Source: Candidatus Nitrosoglobus terrae (GTDB lineage Bacteria; Pseudomonadota; Gammaproteobacteria; Nitrosococcales; Nitrosococcaceae). Taken from it: a stretch of DNA of 64,000 nt. The notes beneath the pieces were generated by a model. It did no database searches. It was not told the origin of the DNA and worked only from the letters and a program-made list of their open reading frames with translations. Position 1 is the stretch's first letter, and each line of letters opens with the position of its first letter. Positions 1 to 9,970 of the stretch are shown one piece after another. Position numbers and translations under genes: made by a program. The stretch covers positions 1,675,091 to 1,739,090 of the forward strand of contig NZ_AP014836.1 of the NCBI RefSeq assembly GCF_002356115.1. Direction: 5' to 3'.

Positions 1-178
1 CATCAGCAGCATGAGCGGCTCCTTGCTCATGGCGAGCTAAAATATGCCTGATACCCTCTTGTTGATAAAGTGCATCATAAATATGTAACACGGCACCGCC
101 TGGATAGCCAAAAATATATTTTACACCCTCATCCTTCAAACATTGAACAAGGATTTCAGCACCACTTAGGAGATCCAC
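1..178 (-). CDS. ilvB: Acetolactate synthase large subunit, N-terminal part
   Basis: Only the first 59 or so codons are inside the window; the gene runs off the left edge. The reading frame gives a typical N-terminus of the thiamine-diphosphate enzyme that makes acetolactate for valine, leucine and isoleucine synthesis: [20 protein letters not shown], then a YPGGAVL segment and the [11 protein letters not shown] segment containing the ThDP-activating glutamate. I choose a GTG start at 178 because GGAGAGG lies 8 bases upstream and no ATG is available. The start faces pyrC; the roughly 200-base gap between them should hold both promoters. The symbol could equally be ilvI or ilvG. Confidence 0.85.
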   Translation of the reverse strand, partial: MDLLSGAEILVQCLKDEGVKYIFGYPGGAVLHIYDALYQQEGIRHILARHEQGAAHAAD

Positions 179-380
179 AGCAGAAACCTCTCCAAATTCA
201 CTAAATTAATTTACCTACAAACAGGTCCCGTTAATAACATCTCAAAAAACTAGCAGCTTACTTTTCGTTTTAGCTTAAAATAGATTCTAACTTATCCTAA
301 AAAGCTAAATATATCCATTCTACAATGGACGAACGTCCTCTTCACGCAAACATAACTCTAGATATATAGTGCATTCAAAA

Positions 381-1418
381 ATGATCACAACATTACAATT
401 AACTCGCCCAGACGATTGGCATTTACATTTACGGGATGGAAAAGTACTCACTGACTTAATCTCAGTTACTGCTCGATGCTTTACTCGAGCTATCATCATG
501 CCTAACCTTTGGCCACCGATTACCACCACTCAGCAAGCACTGGCATACCGATCACGTATCCTTGCAGCTCAGCCTAAAAACTTAGTTTTTAAGCCTTTAA
601 TGACTCTCTATCTTACTGATAATACCACACCTGAAGAGATTATCCGTGCTCAAGATAGCGGCCATATCTATGCTGTTAAATTATATCCAGCAAAGGTAAC
701 CACTAATGCCGATTCTGGTGTAACTCACTTATCTAGAATCTATTCTGTGCTAGAAGTTCTACAGAAGCAAAGATTTCCTCTACTTATACATGGTGAAGTC
801 ACTAACCCAGAAATTGATATTTTCGATCGTGAAAAAATGTTTATTGAATATCACTTGGAGCCTTTGCTTCGCAACTTCCCCGCATTAAAAGTCGTTTTAG
901 AGCATATTACTACCCGAGAGGCAGTAGATTTTATTCATACGGCCTCGGAAAATATTGGTGCTACCATTACCCCTCATCACCTATTGCTTAATCGTAATGC
1001 GCTCTTAGAAGGAGGGGTCCGACCTCATTATTACTGCTTACCTGTACTTAAGCGAGAGATACATCGCCAAGCATTGATAGCTGCAGCCACTAGCGGTAAT
1101 CCTAGATTTTTTCTAGGTACAGATAGCGCCCCTCATGCAAAGAGCACTAAAGAAGCAGCTTGCGGCTGCGCTGGAATCTACAATAGCCCTGTAGCATTGG
1201 AAATCTATGCTGAAATATTTGAAGCCTCCAATGCCTTAGAAAAATTAGAAGCTTTTGCTAGCTTTCACGGCCCTGATTTCTATGGCTTACCTCGAAACCA
1301 AGATACAATAACGCTCATTAAAGATTCTTGGCAAGTACCAAAGAGTCTACCCTTTGGCGATGAAATTTTAATACCTTTACGTGCCGGTACCACCATCATT
1401 TGGCGTGTAACTAAATAA
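381..1418 (+). CDS. pyrC: Dihydroorotase, class II
   Basis: Zinc amidohydrolase that cyclises carbamoyl-aspartate to dihydroorotate in pyrimidine synthesis. The protein matches the PyrC type over its whole length (about 346 residues, E. coli 348). The metal-binding His-x-His is at residues 14 and 16 ([10 protein letters not shown]), the lysine that becomes carboxylated is in AVKLYPA, further histidines are in IHGEVT and LEHITTREA, and the catalytic aspartate is in [13 protein letters not shown] at 381 gives the usual N-terminus; a GTG at 369 would add four residues and neither has a strong ribosome binding site. It stands alone, followed by a decayed mobile element. Confidence 0.95.
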   Translation: MITTLQLTRPDDWHLHLRDGKVLTDLISVTARCFTRAIIMPNLWPPITTTQQALAYRSRILAAQPKNLVFKPLMTLYLTDNTTPEEIIRAQDSGHIYAVKLYPAKVTTNADSGVTHLSRIYSVLEVLQKQRFPLLIHGEVTNPEIDIFDREKMFIEYHLEPLLRNFPALKVVLEHITTREAVDFIHTASENIGATITPHHLLLNRNALLEGGVRPHYYCLPVLKREIHRQALIAAATSGNPRFFLGTDSAPHAKSTKEAACGCAGIYNSPVALEIYAEIFEASNALEKLEAFASFHGPDFYGLPRNQDTITLIKDSWQVPKSLPFGDEILIPLRAGTTIIWRVTK

Positions 1419-1420
1419 GA

Positions 1421-1720
1421 TATTGACATACTCCCACCGCTCACCTAAGTGATGGAGTCTTTGCAGCCTGTACAAACTTACCGCTTGTACCTTTCAACAT
1501 CGCACTCGCACCGACAACTATCCCAATGTAGGAACTCTTTATACACTACTGTGTCCCACTATATCGGCTAACATAAAAATAGCATCAACCAATTTGATTT
1601 CCCTGACTTGATAGAGTCAGTTGTCACCAATATCAGCAAGCTCACCGCTTACTACTATGCTATCCATCTCCATCTAAACTTCGTTATACATGGAGAATTC
1701 CGCAATTTAGTTAATTAAAG
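1421..1720. mobile_element. Decayed IS200/IS605-type element (tnpB end plus tnpA start remnant)
   Basis: This 310-base gap after pyrC holds no intact gene. Its left end, TTGACATACTCCCACC followed by a small hairpin and GGAGTCTTTGCAGCC, has the look of the right end of IS200/IS605 elements, where the tnpB guide RNA finishes. Read on the minus strand, a short frame ending VQAAKTPSLR-stop runs into this end, as tnpB tails do. On the plus strand at about 1621-1716 a frame contains YAIHLHLNFVIHGEFR, which resembles the start of the IS200 TnpA (Y1 transposase) pattern YHLhFVtKyR. The arrangement fits a divergent tnpA/tnpB element that has lost most of both genes. Resemblance is by eye only. Confidence 0.45.
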
Positions 1721-1728
1721 CGTTTATT

Positions 1729-2445
1729 TTATAACGATGCACCTAAACGTTGCGCTACTTCCTCATAGGCTTCAATAAGCCCACCCAATCCCTGACGAAA
1801 TCGATCTTTATCTAATTTTTTACGGGTTTCTACATCCCATAGACGACAGCCATCAAGGGTAAACTCATCACCTAGCACTAACTGCCCCTGAAAATCGCCA
1901 AACTCTAGTTTATAGTCTACAAGTAACAAATTTGCCTCTAAAAATAACTGCTTTAATACATCGTTGATTCTGAAAGTATACTCTTTCATTTGTTCAACCT
2001 GATCTATGGGAGCCCAGTGAAAAGTACGAATATGATATTCGTTGATCATTGGGTCATGAAGAGCATCATTTTTAAGAAAAAACTCAAATACGGGTGGGTT
2101 GAGATCCATGCCTTCCTGTACCCCTAGCCGTCGACACAGGCTACCGGTTGCAATATTACGTACCACACATTCAATAGGAAACATTTTAAGGCGCTTAACT
2201 AACGACTCCTGAGCGCTTAATAGTCGCTCCAAATGAGTTGGAATACCGATTGCCGCCAGTTTTTCCATAATGAAAGCATTGAATTTATTATTGATTTCTC
2301 CCTTACGGGTAAATTGTTCAATTTTTCTGCCATCAAAGGCGGAGGTATCATCACGAAAATATAAAATCAATCGAGTAGGATCATTTGTCATATAAACTGT
2401 TTTAGCTTTACCTGAATAAAGCTCGGTCTGTTTTTCTATTAACAT
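1729..2445 (-). CDS. purC: SAICAR synthetase (phosphoribosylaminoimidazole-succinocarboxamide synthase)
   Basis: ATP-dependent enzyme that joins aspartate to CAIR in purine synthesis. The 238-residue protein is collinear with E. coli Pur[12 protein letters not shown] at the N-terminus, NNKFN, the [12 protein letters not shown] segment, [10 protein letters not shown], and the C-terminal [22 protein letters not shown] 2445 is preceded by AAGGAAA at proper spacing. It is the last gene of a dapA-bamC-purC run on the minus strand, 9 bases after bamC, the same order as in E. coli, so the three are probably co-transcribed. Confidence 0.96.
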   Translation of the reverse strand: MLIEKQTELYSGKAKTVYMTNDPTRLILYFRDDTSAFDGRKIEQFTRKGEINNKFNAFIMEKLAAIGIPTHLERLLSAQESLVKRLKMFPIECVVRNIATGSLCRRLGVQEGMDLNPPVFEFFLKNDALHDPMINEYHIRTFHWAPIDQVEQMKEYTFRINDVLKQLFLEANLLLVDYKLEFGDFQGQLVLGDEFTLDGCRLWDVETRKKLDKDRFRQGLGGLIEAYEEVAQRLGASL

Positions 2446-2454
2446 AATTTTCCT

Positions 2455-3471
2455 TTATGGCTCGGTTAATTGTTCCCCTAATAGGGATACTAATTGTTTG
2501 GCTACCTCCGATCGGTCACGGCGCCCTTTTGCATTAAGAACCACTATACGTGTTGCTGAACCGTCTGAAATCAACTTGATCTGATAACGGTTTTGATTTT
2601 TATCACTCTTATCCGCTTTATGATCCCAAAAAGCCAATTTCGATAGCCAGCTTGAATCCTTTTCTTCTTGATGAGTAAACGGATCATCATAACGAATATA
2701 GTAAACACCCCGGGAGCGATTTTTATCCTCTATAGCAAAACCCTTGCGCTCAAGCACTAGCCCTATTCGACGCCAAACACGTGAGAAATCCTGCTCTACC
2801 TGTAAGGCTGTACCTTCATCAACTATGCTAACACCATTAATGTCATCAGTCTGCTGATTGCTCTGTTGTTTATTCTCAGCTAAATTTTGCGCATGTAATG
2901 CCCCTAAGTATTCAGCCAATCTGCGAAATACCATATCTTCTTGCCTTGGATTAGTATTTGCAATATGCTGCTTTAAAGATACAATAGTAGATTGTGGTGT
3001 TTTTCCCTCTTCAATACGAACCCGATAACTATCCTGCTCCGAAGAACCAATAGCATCCATAAAACCGATACGGATATCTTCTGCCTTGATCTGAAGGCCA
3101 TTTTCAAGCCAAAAATTACGCACTTGCTCCCACACTTTCTTCCTAATTCCAGGAACCACTAATCGTCGCTGCTCTCCTTCACCTTCTATATGAGGTTTTA
3201 AATCCGGCTTAACCCCATAAATATCCATAAGAGGATTATGAACTTGTTCTTGGTACTCTAGGTAAGTCGCTGTACTGCTATTATCATTTTTTATATCATC
3301 ATGAATAGCAGCAGTGCTTAAATCAGGAGGGACTTCTAGCGGCGGCAACGCTTTAGCTTGACGATATTTTTTAGTATTATCAGGTACAAGTTTATCAAGA
3401 GAAGAAAGTGCGGTACAGCCACTCAACAATATGATTATGGCTACGCTCATAAAAGCTATCCAGCTACGCAC
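2455..3471 (-). CDS. bamC: Outer membrane assembly lipoprotein BamC
   Basis: Periplasmic/outer-membrane lipoprotein of the BAM complex that inserts beta-barrel proteins. A lipobox LLSGC gives the lipidated cysteine at residue 19 of my chosen start, preceded by a short basic and hydrophobic signal (RSWIAFMSVAIIILLSGC). The rest has the BamC layout: an unstructured linker with PPLEVPPDL, then two helix-grip domains (about residues 85-185 and 215-335). The frame is open further upstream to 3561, but that would overlap dapA by 44 bases and add a non-signal extension. GTG 3471 or ATG 3450 are the sensible starts; neither has a clear Shine-Dalgarno. Assignment rests on the lipoprotein signal, gene position between dapA and purC and overall pattern. 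Confidence 0.88.
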   Translation of the reverse strand: MRSWIAFMSVAIIILLSGCTALSSLDKLVPDNTKKYRQAKALPPLEVPPDLSTAAIHDDIKNDNSSTATYLEYQEQVHNPLMDIYGVKPDLKPHIEGEGEQRRLVVPGIRKKVWEQVRNFWLENGLQIKAEDIRIGFMDAIGSSEQDSYRVRIEEGKTPQSTIVSLKQHIANTNPRQEDMVFRRLAEYLGALHAQNLAENKQQSNQQTDDINGVSIVDEGTALQVEQDFSRVWRRIGLVLERKGFAIEDKNRSRGVYYIRYDDPFTHQEEKDSSWLSKLAFWDHKADKSDKNQNRYQIKLISDGSATRIVVLNAKGRRDRSEVAKQLVSLLGEQLTEP

Positions 3472-3517
3472 CACTAAACACACAGCCAAGTAGATATAAC
3501 TTAAATTTATAAGCTTG

Positions 3518-4393
3518 CTATAAAATCTGTGCCTGATGTAATGCTTGCCGTAATGGTTCACGGTAGCACTCTGATAAAATAGTTAACGGCAACCGAATGC
3601 CTTCAGCAATATGATTCATCTCATATAAAGCCCATTTTACCGGAATTGGGTTAGCTTCAAGAAACAGGGCAGTATATAAAGACTTTAGCTTAATATTTAT
3701 GGCTTCTGCAGTTTCTCGATCATACCGTAGGGCCGCAGAACACATTTCATGCACCATCTTAGGCGCTACATTGGCAGTCACCGAAATAGTACCTCGGCCT
3801 CCCATTAGTATACATTCCATGGCAGTACTATCATCGCCGCTATAAAGATCGATTTTTTCACCACATAGTTCTAGAATTTTATGCCCTCGATCCATATCTC
3901 CTGTGGCCTCCTTAATACCGATAATATTGGAGATATCAGCCAAACGCGCTACTGTTTCTGGCAGAAGATCGCAAGCAGTTCGGGTAGGCACATTGTAAAG
4001 AATCTGAGGAATAGGAACGGCTTCAGCAATAGCTCTAAAATGGAGGTATAACCCTTCTTGGGTTGGCCTATTGTAATAGGGGGTAACCAGCAAGCAAGCA
4101 TCAGCCCCAGCCTTTAGAGCTGCGCGGGTAAGATCTATCGCCTCGCTAGTACAATTTGCACCTGTTCCAGCAATTACCGGTACTCGACCATCAACTTGAT
4201 CCACTATCTCACGAATAACCCGTATATGCTCCTCTACATCCAAAGTAGCAGACTCTCCAGTAGTCCCTACCGCTACAATAGCATCAGTTTTGTTATTTAT
4301 ATGAAAATCTACTAACCGATATAAACTTTCCCAATCTAAAGTACCATCAGAGCACATTGGAGTAACCAAAGCAACCATACTGCCATTAAACAT
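3518..4393 (-). CDS. dapA: 4-hydroxy-tetrahydrodipicolinate synthase
   Basis: Condenses pyruvate with aspartate semialdehyde, the first committed step of lysine and diaminopimelate synthesis. The 291-residue TIM-barrel protein shows T44-T45 in GTTGES, the catalytic tyrosine in ILYNVPTRTA and the Schiff-base lysine in IIGIKEATGD. First gene of the dapA-bamC-purC run and divergent from gcvR; the 181-base gap between the two starts must contain both promoters. The start at 4393 gives the standard MFNGSMVALVTP N-terminus. Confidence 0.97.
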   Translation of the reverse strand: MFNGSMVALVTPMCSDGTLDWESLYRLVDFHINNKTDAIVAVGTTGESATLDVEEHIRVIREIVDQVDGRVPVIAGTGANCTSEAIDLTRAALKAGADACLLVTPYYNRPTQEGLYLHFRAIAEAVPIPQILYNVPTRTACDLLPETVARLADISNIIGIKEATGDMDRGHKILELCGEKIDLYSGDDSTAMECILMGGRGTISVTANVAPKMVHEMCSAALRYDRETAEAINIKLKSLYTALFLEANPIPVKWALYEMNHIAEGIRLPLTILSECYREPLRQALHQAQIL

Positions 4394-4574
4394 AGGGATA
4401 TTTCTAATATAGTAGTAGTAGTTAAAAAGTTAACTAAATATACAACGCACAACTGTTAGACAATGCTTTATTATATTTAATCAATGTATAAATTAAATTG
4501 ATGACGACTACAGCACAATCAGCTAAGCTAGTTGCCCTATTTTCCTGAACAATATAAGCAGAGACATATACACG

Positions 4575-5111
4575 ATGCATCAATGTTTGGTTATCTCAGC
4601 AATAGGGGAGGATCATCCTGATCTCTTGAGAGATCTAAGTAGGGCTATCCTTGATAGTGGCTGTAGTATTGAAGATAGTCGCATGACTCTCCTTGGGGCT
4701 GAGTTTGCTATATTGTTACTAATCTCCGGCCATTGGAGTACTATAGCTAAGCTAGAAGCTATGTTACCCGCTTTAAGGCAACGTCTAGCACTAAACATAC
4801 TCAGCAAACGTACTCAATTATACCCACCTACTGATAGTAAATTTATACCTTATGCTATAGAAACTATATCGCTGGATCAGCCAAATATTATCTATGAACT
4901 GGTTTGTTTTTTTTCCAGCCATAATATTTCTCTTAAAGAAATGAACGTCCATCACTATCTAGCCCCTTATACGGGAGTACCTTTATTTTCAGTAAACATC
5001 ATTATACACTTACCGATTAATTTATCTATTGTCACTCTGAGAGAGCAATTTATGGAGCTGTGCGATAGCTTGAACCTAGATGCTGTCTTAGAACCTGTTC
5101 GAGGCCGCTAA
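4575..5111 (+). CDS. gcvR: GcvR-type glycine cleavage regulator with two ACT domains
   Basis: Protein of 178 residues made of two ACT-type domains (about 1-85 and 90-175), with the GEDHPDLLRDLSRAILDSGC and MNVHHYLAPYTG segments found in GcvR proteins. In E. coli GcvR binds GcvA and blocks activation of the glycine cleavage operon in the absence of glycine. Its place next to bcp and divergent from dapA-bamC-purC is the same as in E. coli. There is no DNA-binding motif of its own. No gcvA or gcv genes are in the window. Confidence 0.88.
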   Translation: MHQCLVISAIGEDHPDLLRDLSRAILDSGCSIEDSRMTLLGAEFAILLLISGHWSTIAKLEAMLPALRQRLALNILSKRTQLYPPTDSKFIPYAIETISLDQPNIIYELVCFFSSHNISLKEMNVHHYLAPYTGVPLFSVNIIIHLPINLSIVTLREQFMELCDSLNLDAVLEPVRGR

Positions 5112-5131
5112 CAGTTGGAGATAAATTTCCT

Positions 5132-5605
5132 ATGCCTAAAGTAACAGTAGGGAGAGTAGTCCCTGATTTTGAGCTTCCTTCTACTTCAAAAAAAAGTTTT
5201 AAACTATCTCAGCTACAAAATCAAAACGTAGTCCTTTATTTTTATCCAAAAGATGACACCCCAGGTTGCACTTGTGAGGGACAAGATTTCCGAGATCTGT
5301 TTAATGAGTTTAAATCCTTTAATACGGCTGTCTTTGGTATCTCTCGAGATACTTTGGAATCTCATGAAAAGTTCAAAGCTCAACAAAATTTTCCTTTTGA
5401 ACTTTTATCGGATCAAGATGAAACTGCGTGTCAATTGTTTGACGTTATTAAGCCTAAGCAAATGTATGGTAAAGAAATAAAAGGTATAGAGCGTAGTACT
5501 TTCCTAATCGATAAAGCAGGGGTTTTACGCAAAGAGTGGCGCCAAGTTAAAGTAGAGGGTCATGTAGCTGAAGTGTTAGAAGCGGTTAAAACTCTCTCTC
5601 CATAA
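5132..5605 (+). CDS. bcp: Thioredoxin-dependent peroxiredoxin (Bcp/PrxQ type)
   Basis: Reduces peroxides in the cytoplasm. The 157-residue thioredoxin-fold protein carries the peroxidatic cysteine C46 in DTPGCTCEGQDF, and the later IERSTFLIDKAG segment of the family. The resolving cysteine that E. coli Bcp has five residues downstream is missing (Q51 here). C48 and C100 are the only other cysteines, so it is either a 1-Cys form or uses C100. It follows gcvR by 20 bases and precedes nrdA by 17, so it probably lies in one transcript with them. Confidence 0.95.
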   Translation: MPKVTVGRVVPDFELPSTSKKSFKLSQLQNQNVVLYFYPKDDTPGCTCEGQDFRDLFNEFKSFNTAVFGISRDTLESHEKFKAQQNFPFELLSDQDETACQLFDVIKPKQMYGKEIKGIERSTFLIDKAGVLRKEWRQVKVEGHVAEVLEAVKTLSP

Positions 5606-5622
5606 ATATACAGGAGCTTGAA

Positions 5623-8502
5623 ATGAAATCAGAACTAAGTAACTCTACCCAAACTGATCAAAAGCAAGCCTCTAGCGCTGAGCTTACGAATCCTAATACT
5701 AAAGCCGCAGCGCCAAACCAATATCAAGTCATTCGCCGTAATGGTAAAGTCACAAGCTTTGATGCCAACAAAATCACAGTCGCTATCACCAAGGCTTTCT
5801 TAGCAGTAGAAGGAAGTAGCGCAGCTAGTAGTAAACGCATCCATCAAACCGTAGAAGGACTCGCAGCCCAAGTAGTTGATGCTTGTACTCGCCGCCTAGA
5901 AACAGGTAGTACCGTCCATATTGAAGATATTCAAGATCAAGTAGAACTCGCCCTCATGCGAGATGGGCAATATAAGATAGCCCGAGCTTATGTACTTTAT
6001 CGAGAAGAACGAGCACGGGAGAGAATCCAAGCTACTACAAAAAAGAAAACCGCTGAACCGCTTATTCGGATCACACGGGATGACGGTAGCCTTGTACCGC
6101 TTGATAAAAAGCGACTCACTCAAATTATAGAAGAGGCCTGTAAGGGACTACCTGAAACTAAACCTCAAGCTATCCTCAATGAAGTTTTGCGCAACCTCTT
6201 TGATGGGCTTACTACGAAGGATATAGAAAGAGCACTCGTAATGAGCGCCCGTACCTTCATTGAAAAGGATCCTAGTTACAGCTATGTCACCGCTCGTTTA
6301 TTACTAGATAGCCTGCGCCGGGAAGTGCTTTCTTTTATTTATAGCGCTGAAATCTATACTACCCAAGAAGAGATGGCTAATCGCTATCCAGAATACTTTA
6401 CACGCTATATTAAGCAAAGTGCTGAACTCCAACTCATTGATCCTCGCTTAGCGCAATATGATTTGGTACTTCTAGGCCAAGCGCTAAAACCAGAACGGGA
6501 TTTTCGGTTTACTTACCTAGGTTTGCAAACCCTTTATGATCGCTACTTTATTCATACTGATAGCACTCGCCTTGAGCTGCCTCAAGCCTTTTTCATGCGA
6601 GTGGCAATGGGATTAGCGATTAATGAGGTTGAAAGAGAAGAATGGGCGATTAAGTTCTATGAGTTACTCTCCTCTTTTGATTTTATGAGTAGTACCCCAA
6701 CCCTATTTAACTCGGGAACTTTACGCCCACAGCTCTCATCCTGCTACCTCACCACTGTGCCTGACGATTTAGATGGAATCTACAGCGCTATTAAAGACAA
6801 CGCTCTACTCTCTAAATACGCAGGTGGCCTTGGTAATGACTGGTCGCAAGTTCGGGGGATGGGAGCTCACATTCAAGGTACCAATGGTAAATCTCAAGGC
6901 GTTGTTCCTTTTTTGAAAGTAGCTAACGATACCGCCGTGGCCGTAAATCAAGGAGGTAAACGCAAAGGAGCCGTTTGTGCTTACTTAGAAATTTGGCATA
7001 CTGACATTGAAGAGTTCCTAGAGCTACGCAAGAACACTGGAGATGATCGTCGCCGCACCCATGATATGAATACAGCCAACTGGGTACCGGATCTATTTAT
7101 GAAACGGGTTATAGAAGATAATGAATGGACTTTATTCTCCCCTGATGAAACTCCTGATCTTCATGATTTAGTAGGTCTTGCTTTTGAAGCAGCCTATCTT
7201 CGCTACGAAGAAAAAGCAATTCACGGTAAAGTCAGAAATTTTAAAAAGCTGCGGGCTAAAGATCTTTGGCGAAAAATGCTTTCCATGCTGTTTGAGACCG
7301 GACATCCATGGATTACATTCAAAGATCCTTGTAATTTACGATCACCTCAGCAGCATAAGGGGGTAGTACATTCCTCTAACCTTTGCACTGAGATAACACT
7401 GAATACTTCAGCTGAAGAAATTGCTGTTTGTAATCTAGGATCTATAAATCTTCCTCAGCACGTAGACGAAAATGGCCTAAATCTTCCTAAACTAGAAAAA
7501 ACTATTAATATCGCTATGCGCATGCTAGATAATGTAATTGACTATAATTATTATAGTGTGCCGGCAGCGCGACGCTCTAATCTGCGCCATCGGCCTGTGG
7601 GTCTAGGGTTAATGGGTTTTCAAGATGCCCTTTACAAGCTTCGCCTCCCCTATGCCTCGAAAACAGCCATAGAGTTTGCTGATCGTTCTATGGAGGCAAT
7701 TAGCTACTATGCTATACAAGCCTCCACACATCTTGCCATAGAGCGAGGCAGCTATCCCACTTTTGAAGGCTCTCTCTGGAGCAAAGGGATTCTACCTTTT
7801 GATTCTATTGATTTGCTGGTTGAAGGTCGTGGAGATTACCTACAGCAGGATCGATCTCAAACTTTAGATTGGAATAGTTTACGAGAACAAGTTAAAACAA
7901 TAGGTATGCGTAATTCCAATTGTATGGCTATTGCCCCAACAGCTACTATTTCTAATATCTGTGGTATTAGCCAATCCATTGAGCCTACTTATCAGAATTT
8001 ATTTGTAAAATCTAATCTCTCTGGAGAATTTACAGTCATTAATCCTTACTTAGTACAGGATCTTAAAGTACTAGGTTTATGGGATGAAGTCATGGTCAAT
8101 GACCTAAAATACTTTGATGGTAGCGTACAAGCAATTGACCGTATACCCCAAGATCTTAAACCCTTATATGCTACTGCTTTTGAAATCGATCCGCGCTGGT
8201 TAGTGGAAGCAGCCTCTAGGCGTCAAAAATGGATTGATCAAGCCCAAAGCCTTAATCTCTATATGGCCGAGCCAAGTGGTAAGAAACTTGATAACCTCTA
8301 TCAGCTTGCTTGGGTACGGGGGCTTAAAACGACTTATTATTTACGTTCCATGGGTGCTACCCATGTAGAAAAAAGCACAATGACATTAAATCAAACAAAT
8401 AAACTTAATGCTGTGCAATCGGGTTATAATATATCTGAGGCAACATCAGAGAATCCTGCAGCCTGCTCTATCCTAGACCCGGACTGCGAAGCTTGTCAGT
8501 AG
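5623..8502 (+). CDS. nrdA: Class Ia ribonucleotide reductase, large subunit, with two ATP-cones
   Basis: Makes deoxyribonucleotides from ribonucleoside diphosphates together with NrdB. At 959 residues it is about 200 longer than E. coli NrdA because two ATP-cone regulatory domains sit in tandem (about 34-130 and 147-235). The catalytic barrel shows the redox cysteine in SSCYLTTVPDD, the active-site cysteine in SNLCTEITLNT, and NLGSINL. The C-terminus ends with a cysteine cluster (CSILDPDCEACQ) that shuttles electrons from thioredoxin or glutaredoxin. A strong GGAG precedes ATG 5623. The first cone follows an unstructured Gln/Ser/Ala-rich leader of about 33 residues. Confidence 0.97.
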   Translation: MKSELSNSTQTDQKQASSAELTNPNTKAAAPNQYQVIRRNGKVTSFDANKITVAITKAFLAVEGSSAASSKRIHQTVEGLAAQVVDACTRRLETGSTVHIEDIQDQVELALMRDGQYKIARAYVLYREERARERIQATTKKKTAEPLIRITRDDGSLVPLDKKRLTQIIEEACKGLPETKPQAILNEVLRNLFDGLTTKDIERALVMSARTFIEKDPSYSYVTARLLLDSLRREVLSFIYSAEIYTTQEEMANRYPEYFTRYIKQSAELQLIDPRLAQYDLVLLGQALKPERDFRFTYLGLQTLYDRYFIHTDSTRLELPQAFFMRVAMGLAINEVEREEWAIKFYELLSSFDFMSSTPTLFNSGTLRPQLSSCYLTTVPDDLDGIYSAIKDNALLSKYAGGLGNDWSQVRGMGAHIQGTNGKSQGVVPFLKVANDTAVAVNQGGKRKGAVCAYLEIWHTDIEEFLELRKNTGDDRRRTHDMNTANWVPDLFMKRVIEDNEWTLFSPDETPDLHDLVGLAFEAAYLRYEEKAIHGKVRNFKKLRAKDLWRKMLSMLFETGHPWITFKDPCNLRSPQQHKGVVHSSNLCTEITLNTSAEEIAVCNLGSINLPQHVDENGLNLPKLEKTINIAMRMLDNVIDYNYYSVPAARRSNLRHRPVGLGLMGFQDALYKLRLPYASKTAIEFADRSMEAISYYAIQASTHLAIERGSYPTFEGSLWSKGILPFDSIDLLVEGRGDYLQQDRSQTLDWNSLREQVKTIGMRNSNCMAIAPTATISNICGISQSIEPTYQNLFVKSNLSGEFTVINPYLVQDLKVLGLWDEVMVNDLKYFDGSVQAIDRIPQDLKPLYATAFEIDPRWLVEAASRRQKWIDQAQSLNLYMAEPSGKKLDNLYQLAWVRGLKTTYYLRSMGATHVEKSTMTLNQTNKLNAVQSGYNISEATSENPAACSILDPDCEACQ

Positions 8503-8560
8503 ACGATAGAAAGCGTTCCTGTGTTATAGTATGCTTTTGTATTATTTATAGGCTGTATAC

Positions 8561-8576
8561 TGTGCCTTAAAGCACA
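8561..8576 (+). promoter_or_regulatory. Palindrome just upstream of nrdB
   Basis: TGTGC-CTTAAA-GCACA lies 16 bases before the nrdB start, in the 89-base gap after nrdA. It could fold as a small hairpin in the leader RNA or be an operator allowing separate control of nrdB. It does not fit the NrdR box that I know. Role unproven. Confidence 0.3.
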
Positions 8577-8591
8577 CAGGAAGAATTATCG

Positions 8592-9821
8592 ATGCTAAAT
8601 TGGGATGATCCTATTTCAGAAACTGAGAATAGGAAAGGGAGCACTTGGGTATTTTCTCCTACAAAATCCTTAGTGTATAAAAGCCAAGAAAAGGCCAGCA
8701 AAAATCTAATTAATCAGAATAAAACAGAAGTAAACGCTGAAACTGGTAGGGAAAGTATTACTGATACTCACGTCACTGGCCTTGAAAACATCGCGCTAGG
8801 TGCTGCTCGTATTCAAGTAGATGATAAGCGCATCATCAACTGCCGAGCTGATCTTAACCAGTTAGTACCGTTTAAATACCAGTGGGCTTGGGATAAATAC
8901 CTGAATGCCTGCGCTAACCACTGGATGCCGCAAGAAATCAACATGAATGCGGACGTGGCCTTGTGGAAAAACACTCATGGTTTAAGCGAAGATGAGCGTA
9001 CGATTATTAAGCGTAACCTAGGATTTTTCGTAACTGCTGATTCTTTAGTTGCTAACAATTTAGTACTGGCAGTCTACCGGCATATTACAAACCCCGAATG
9101 TCGACAATACCTCCTGCGCCAAGCCTTTGAAGAAGCACTACATACTCATGCTTACCAGTATTGTGTCGAATCTCTGGGATTAGATGAAGGAGAAATCTTT
9201 AACATGTACCGAGAGGTACCTGCAGTAGCCCGAAAGGCTGAATGGGCTTTACCGTTTACTCAATACCTAGCCGATCCCCACTTCCACACTGGTACGACAG
9301 GGAACGACCAAAAATTACTGCGAGAATTAATTGCTTTCTATGTAATCTTCGAAGGTATTTTTTTCTATGTAGGATTCGTACAAATACTTTCAATGGGACG
9401 GCGAGGGAGGATGACGGGCATAGCCGAGCAATTCCAGTACATTATGCGCGATGAGTCCATGCATATGAATTTTGGAATTGATGTGATTAATCAAATTAAA
9501 ATTGAAAATCCTCATTTATGGACAACTAACTTTCAGCAAGATGTATTAGATATGATTAAAGAAGCTGTAGAGTTAGAAACTCAATACGCTAGAGACACCA
9601 TGCCTCGTGGTGTACTAGGTCTCAACGCGGCCACCTTTGCTGAATATCTTCAATTTATTGCTAATCGTCGTTGCACCCAAATTGGGTTAACAGAACAATA
9701 TCCTGGGGCTAATAATCCTTTTCCTTGGATGTCTGAAATTTTAGATCTTAAAAAAGAAAAAAACTTCTTTGAAACACGAGTAATCGAATATCAAACGGGC
9801 GGCGCATTGAGCTGGGAGTAA
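8592..9821 (+). CDS. nrdB: Class Ia ribonucleotide reductase, small (radical) subunit
   Basis: Di-iron protein that holds the tyrosyl radical used by NrdA. The metal and radical residues are visible: D150 in FVTADSLV, E181-x-x-H184 and Y188 in [12 protein letters not shown], and the later EGIFF and DESMHMNFG helices. At 409 residues it has an N-terminal extension of roughly 80 residues beyond the usual core start ([18 protein letters not shown]), rich in Lys, Asn, Thr and Ser, with no recognisable domain. Pairs with nrdA immediately upstream. Confidence 0.96.
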   Translation: MLNWDDPISETENRKGSTWVFSPTKSLVYKSQEKASKNLINQNKTEVNAETGRESITDTHVTGLENIALGAARIQVDDKRIINCRADLNQLVPFKYQWAWDKYLNACANHWMPQEINMNADVALWKNTHGLSEDERTIIKRNLGFFVTADSLVANNLVLAVYRHITNPECRQYLLRQAFEEALHTHAYQYCVESLGLDEGEIFNMYREVPAVARKAEWALPFTQYLADPHFHTGTTGNDQKLLRELIAFYVIFEGIFFYVGFVQILSMGRRGRMTGIAEQFQYIMRDESMHMNFGIDVINQIKIENPHLWTTNFQQDVLDMIKEAVELETQYARDTMPRGVLGLNAATFAEYLQFIANRRCTQIGLTEQYPGANNPFPWMSEILDLKKEKNFFETRVIEYQTGGALSWE

Positions 9822-9970
9822 ATAAGCAATATCTGCGCCTGTGCTATCTTCTTCGTTGAAATTGGAGCAACTGATTGGAGATTATCATTATTACTTAGAT
9901 ATAATATTAGCTAGGCTAGGAGCGAAATTTCACATCTCTTAGGCATGGTGCTTAGAAAAACGAAGAGTCC

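Noticed and set aside
320-529. Minus-strand frame of 69 codons over the pyrC start
   Set aside because: It lies mostly inside pyrC in another frame, has no protein-like pattern, and pyrC itself is certain.
3472-3561. Upstream extension of bamC into the dapA end
   Set aside because: It would put about 30 non-signal residues before a clear lipoprotein signal and overlap dapA. A start at 3471 or 3450 fits a lipoprotein.
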